Source of the DNA: Paraburkholderia sprentiae WSM5005
Lineage (GTDB): Bacteria; Pseudomonadota; Gammaproteobacteria; Burkholderiales; Burkholderiaceae
Length of the DNA: 64,000 bases
NCBI RefSeq assembly: GCF_001865575.2
Contig: NZ_CP017561.2
Coordinates: forward strand, 496,001-560,000
Direction of reading: 5' to 3'
Positions 63,814 to 64,000 of this stretch are shown piece by piece. The notes under the pieces were generated by a model that worked only from the letters and a program-made list of their open reading frames with translations, searched no databases and had not been told where the DNA came from. A program made the translations under genes and the position numbers. Each line of letters opens with the position of its first letter. The stretch's first letter is position 1.

Positions 63814-64000
63814 TTGGCTAATATCAGTAGCGATACAGTCAATATCAACGACACCGTTGCTCCCGCCTATCTTAAGACCCTAAGCCAACTAGCGAATGGC
63901 GACGAGATTTCATTAAGCCGTTTCATAGACCCTGCGCAATTCGCGGCCATACAGGCTGGCACATCAACCTACAATGCGTTCACCGATCTGTCGTCAGCAT
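63814..64000 (+). CDS. second beta-helix-type protein, paralogue of the gene at 55246 (3' partial)
   Basis: A TTG start with AAGGAGA seven bases upstream opens a frame to the window end: MANISSDTVNINDTVAP, then AYLKTLSQLANGDEISLSRF and IDPAQFAAIQAGTSTYNAF. Hand alignment with residues of the protein at 55246 (SYLKTLSDIVAGQEVSVARF...) gives 24 identities in 47 positions. Unlike that protein there is no Tat or Sec signal. By homology it should continue into a beta-helix domain. The start is inferred from the ribosome site and the shared block. Confidence 0.78.
   Translation, partial: MANISSDTVNINDTVAPAYLKTLSQLANGDEISLSRFIDPAQFAAIQAGTSTYNAFTDLSSA

Overview
The window is a chromosomal segment from a high-GC betaproteobacterium of the Burkholderia / Paraburkholderia group. 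The evidence is the gene content and order (hda-HAD-pcnB-folK-dNK-panB, mutL-miaA, ybgC-tolQRAB-pal-cpoB, glyA-nrdR), strong GC bias at third codon positions, and a MutL that carries its own endonuclease motif. This placement is inferred from recognised proteins, not from a database search.

Layout. 1-15 kb is housekeeping: the end of a PabB-PabC fusion, then a tightly packed leftward operon (hda, HAD phosphatase, pcnB, folK, deoxynucleoside kinase, panB), purM, miaA and mutL, a DedA protein, an MscS channel, an outer-membrane barrel and tRNA-Lys(UUU). 15-21.6 kb is the complete Tol-Pal envelope operon with ybgC and a short-chain dehydrogenase. 21.8-24 kb is glyA-nrdR, preceded by a good sigma-70 promoter and a ZTP (pfl) riboswitch. 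24.1-27 kb is a minor-pilin operon of the type IV pilus (fimT/fimU, pilV, pilW, pilX, pilE-like) without pilY1. 27-43 kb is mixed metabolism and stress: a YqjD/YqjE pair, a 1-Cys peroxiredoxin, glutaryl-CoA dehydrogenase with a divergent IclR regulator, a degenerate EAL protein, homogentisate dioxygenase followed by an internally deleted fumarylacetoacetase, a PQQ-like beta-propeller, an MFS exporter, an enoyl-CoA hydratase, a ParB/Srx-like protein, D-lactate dehydrogenase and a class V aminotransferase.

43.6-58.3 kb is an exopolysaccharide or capsule cluster of the Wzx/Wzy type. It holds an ATP-grasp ligase, an FAD monooxygenase of the N-hydroxylase type, a polysaccharide deacetylase, three glycosyltransferases, a Wzc-type tyrosine autokinase, a Wzy-like polymerase, a Tat-exported beta-helix protein and a Wzx flippase. 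The ATP-grasp and FAD genes suggest an unusual amino-acid-type decoration of the glycan. No priming glycosyltransferase, Wza or phosphatase lies in the window.

58.3-63.8 kb is a visibly more AT-rich accessory island: an O-methyltransferase, an alpha/beta hydrolase whose nucleophile serine is replaced by alanine, an NlpC/P60-like protein, an HNH-type nuclease, a PD-(D/E)XK-type nuclease and an IS66 orf1 relic. At the right edge a second beta-helix gene begins (TTG start), paralogous to the one at 55.2 kb, so the polysaccharide locus probably continues and the island sits inside it.
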